DNA from: Ruminococcus sp.
GTDB lineage: Bacteria > Bacillota_A > Clostridia > Oscillospirales > Ruminococcaceae
NCBI GenBank assembly: GCA_017418765.1
Contig: JAFOMV010000199.1
Span: 1-6,759, forward strand
Length of the DNA: 6,759 nucleotides
Direction: 5' to 3'
Part shown: positions 5,547 to 6,759 of the stretch, one piece after another
Layout: the number at the start of each line of letters is the position of its first letter
How positions within the stretch are numbered: position 1 is the stretch's first letter
Program-made: the position numbers and the translations under genes
The notes under the pieces: generated by a model
Told to the model about the DNA's origin: nothing
Databases searched by the model: none
Seen by the model: only the letters and a program-made list of their open reading frames with translations

Positions 5547-6695
5547 TTACTGATACTGTGATGTAAGGCCGTAGAGTTCCTCAAGGGTAGTATCTCCGCC
5601 CATTTCATGTATCTTTTTTGAAACTGCTGAACCAACATAGCGGATATGCCAGGGCTCATACTTGTAACCTGTTATAGCCTGTTTTCCTTCGGGATAGCGG
5701 ATTATGAATCCGTATTCCCAGCAGTGCTCAGCGAGCCAAATAGCCTCGGGAGTGCCTGCAAAGGAATCATCGATCGTGTTGACGTCTATAGCAAGTCCTG
5801 TCTGATGCTCTGAATGTCCGGGACGAGCTGAGAAAGTATCAGCTGTTTCGGTACCGTATTTATTGACATAGTTGTTGTATATCTGTTCCTGATAATCGTA
5901 TGAGCGGTAGCCTGAGGAAAGATATATATTGATTTTATCCTTAGCTGCGCCTGATACAAGCTTGTAGAACCAGTCTGAACAAGTGGGGTCAAGATCGCCG
6001 GGATCGTAAGTATCAGGGAGAGCGAATGTCTTGTTAACTATGAGAGTATCGCCTTCATAGTGTGCATCTGCAACATTTATCCTGGATGGAGCAGGAGCCT
6101 CAGCCACATTTGCGGACTGAGGCTCTGTAGCGCCTGTGTTATCTGTAGTAGCCGGCTGAGTGCTGTTCTGACCGCCGCCTACGTTTACCCTGATCTGTAC
6201 TTCCTGAGAAGGATCACCGGCATCTCTGAGGATGATGAAGCATGAACCTGTAGAAACGGCCTTGATGTTGCCCCATTCGTCAACTGTAGCGATATTCTCA
6301 TCGCTTGATGACCACTGTTCGTTCCATTCGCCTGAGCCCTCAGGGTATTCCTGTACCATAGGCATTTCAGTATCGCCTACTTCAAGGTCAAAGCTGTACT
6401 TATCGAGTTTGAAATCACTGCTGTTTAAAGGAGCAGTGGCTGGTTCGGTAGTTGTGACCATTGTAGTTGTAAGTGCAAGGTCGGTAGTAGTTGTAGCGAC
6501 GGTAGTAGTTGTAGTTGTAGTTGCAGTTTTTTTCTTGCCGCCTGTGCCGCTTGCTGAGCAAGCCTTAGCCAAAAGTAAAACGAGGATAAGAACGAGGGAA
6601 GCTATCACGCATAAAGCGATGAGCTGTCTTTTTCTTATAGTTTCTCTGGATGCCCTTTTTCTTGGGCGTTCTTTATCAAAATCTCTGTTGTCCAT
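5547..6695 (-). CDS. Membrane-anchored VanY-type D,D-carboxypeptidase with Big2 domain
   Basis: This 382-residue protein of peptidase family M15B should cleave the terminal D-alanine from peptidoglycan stem peptides outside the membrane. Order: a basic cytoplasmic tail (1-24), one membrane helix (about 25-44), a Thr-rich linker (57-87), a Big2-type Ig-like domain (about 94-172, with WSSSDENIATVDEWGNIKAV), a second Thr/Pro/Ala-rich linker (173-205), and the VanY domain (about 218-365). Zinc ligands are His297 and Asp304 in SEHQTGLAID, and His350 in EPWH, with Glu347 as the catalytic base. SGYRS (261-265) carries the substrate-binding arginine. All key residues are present. Cys46 after the helix is not in a lipobox (Lys at -2), so it is an anchored protein, not a clear lipoprotein. 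ATG 6695 is preceded by AAAGGA at 11 bases. No vanA/B-type genes are near, so it is probably a housekeeping wall-trimming enzyme, not a resistance determinant. Confidence 0.9.
   Translation of the reverse strand: MDNRDFDKERPRKRASRETIRKRQLIALCVIASLVLILVLLLAKACSASGTGGKKKTATTTTTTTVATTTTDLALTTTMVTTTEPATAPLNSSDFKLDKYSFDLEVGDTEMPMVQEYPEGSGEWNEQWSSSDENIATVDEWGNIKAVSTGSCFIILRDAGDPSQEVQIRVNVGGGQNSTQPATTDNTGATEPQSANVAEAPAPSRINVADAHYEGDTLIVNKTFALPDTYDPGDLDPTCSDWFYKLVSGAAKDKINIYLSSGYRSYDYQEQIYNNYVNKYGTETADTFSARPGHSEHQTGLAIDVNTIDDSFAGTPEAIWLAEHCWEYGFIIRYPEGKQAITGYKYEPWHIRYVGSAVSKKIHEMGGDTTLEELYGLTSQYQ
6435..6527 (-). repeat. Threonine-codon repeat coding the linker
   Basis: This stretch, inside the carboxypeptidase gene, is built largely of ACN threonine codons (residues 57-87), seen on the + strand as GTAGTTGTA-like triplets. 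It contains an exact 15-base direct repeat, CGGTAGTAGTTGTAG, at 6482-6496 and 6500-6514, offset by 18 bases (6 codons). Such a repeat can change in length in frame. Nearly all residues are Thr with few charges, giving an extended and possibly O-glycosylated spacer between membrane and wall domains. Confidence 0.75.
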
Positions 6696-6706
6696 CTTTA
6701 AAAGAA

Positions 6707-6712
6707 TCCTTT
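6707..6712 (-). promoter_or_regulatory. Ribosome binding site of the carboxypeptidase gene
   Basis: AAAGGA (6712-6707 on the - strand) lies 11 bases before the ATG at 6695. It is weaker and further from the start than the sites of the neighbouring genes, so lower translation is likely. The remaining bases up to 6759 hold no supported gene or clear promoter. Confidence 0.5.
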
Positions 6713-6759
6713 CTGAGATATATTAGAACCTGCGCTGAAAAGCTGATGCATCATTATCA

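Noticed and set aside
5680..5695. Lipoprotein signal in the carboxypeptidase N-terminus
   Set aside because: The cysteine after the membrane helix (Cys46) is far outside this stretch and is preceded by A-K-A, which does not fit a lipobox. An uncleaved anchor is the simpler reading.
5547..6695. VanY as a glycopeptide resistance gene
   Set aside because: No vanRS, vanH, ligase or vanX gene is nearby, and VanY-type peptidases are common housekeeping enzymes in Firmicutes.
6232..6726. 164-codon open frame on the + strand opposite the carboxypeptidase N-terminus
   Set aside because: Its valine run is the reverse complement of the threonine codons of the real linker, and no start signal is seen.
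6720..6748. Possible promoter of the carboxypeptidase gene (TAATAT at 6725-6720 on the - strand)
   Set aside because: The hexamer at the right distance upstream is CATCAG, a poor -35 box, and the implied start would fall at the ribosome binding site. The true promoter may lie beyond the window.

Overview
The window looks like an ordinary chromosomal segment of a fibre-degrading, low-to-mid GC Firmicute of the Ruminococcus (Oscillospiraceae) type. This rests on the close fit of the first gene to ruminococcal cellobiose phosphorylases, the strong AGGAGG-type ribosome binding sites, the yloU-yloV pair typical of Firmicutes, and the threonine-rich linker common in ruminococcal surface proteins. 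The genus is inferred from remembered family sequences, not from a search.

Left part, + strand: the 3' two thirds of a cellobiose phosphorylase gene (GH94) is cut by the left edge and ends at 1506. It is followed by a small hairpin and a rho-independent terminator. A good sigma-A-type promoter overlaps that terminator and drives a single-gene unit for a PLP-dependent O-acetylhomoserine sulfhydrylase (metY, 1673-2938), which ends in a 16-bp terminator hairpin.

Middle, - strand: a two-gene unit, read right to left, encodes a small Asp23/Gls24-family protein (yloU, 4942-5301) and the ATP-binding subunit of fatty acid kinase (fakA/yloV, 3160-4815). Its promoter is at 5390-5418, and its leader of about 80 nt carries two hairpins. 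The unit converges on metY, and each direction has its own terminator between 2952 and 3141.

Right part, - strand: a membrane-anchored VanY-type D,D-carboxypeptidase (5547-6695) has a poly-threonine linker and a bacterial Ig-like (Big2) domain ahead of the zinc peptidase domain. It has its own terminator at 5471-5506.

The genes are four separate transcription units: cellobiose use, sulfur amino acid synthesis, fatty acid activation for phospholipid synthesis, and cell wall trimming. I see no sign that they form one system. There is no CRISPR array, mobile element, toxin-antitoxin pair, phage gene, tRNA or rRNA. No stretch over 300 bases lacks a gene. I did not find a new biological system; the points worth a second look are regulatory details and the architecture of the VanY-type protein.
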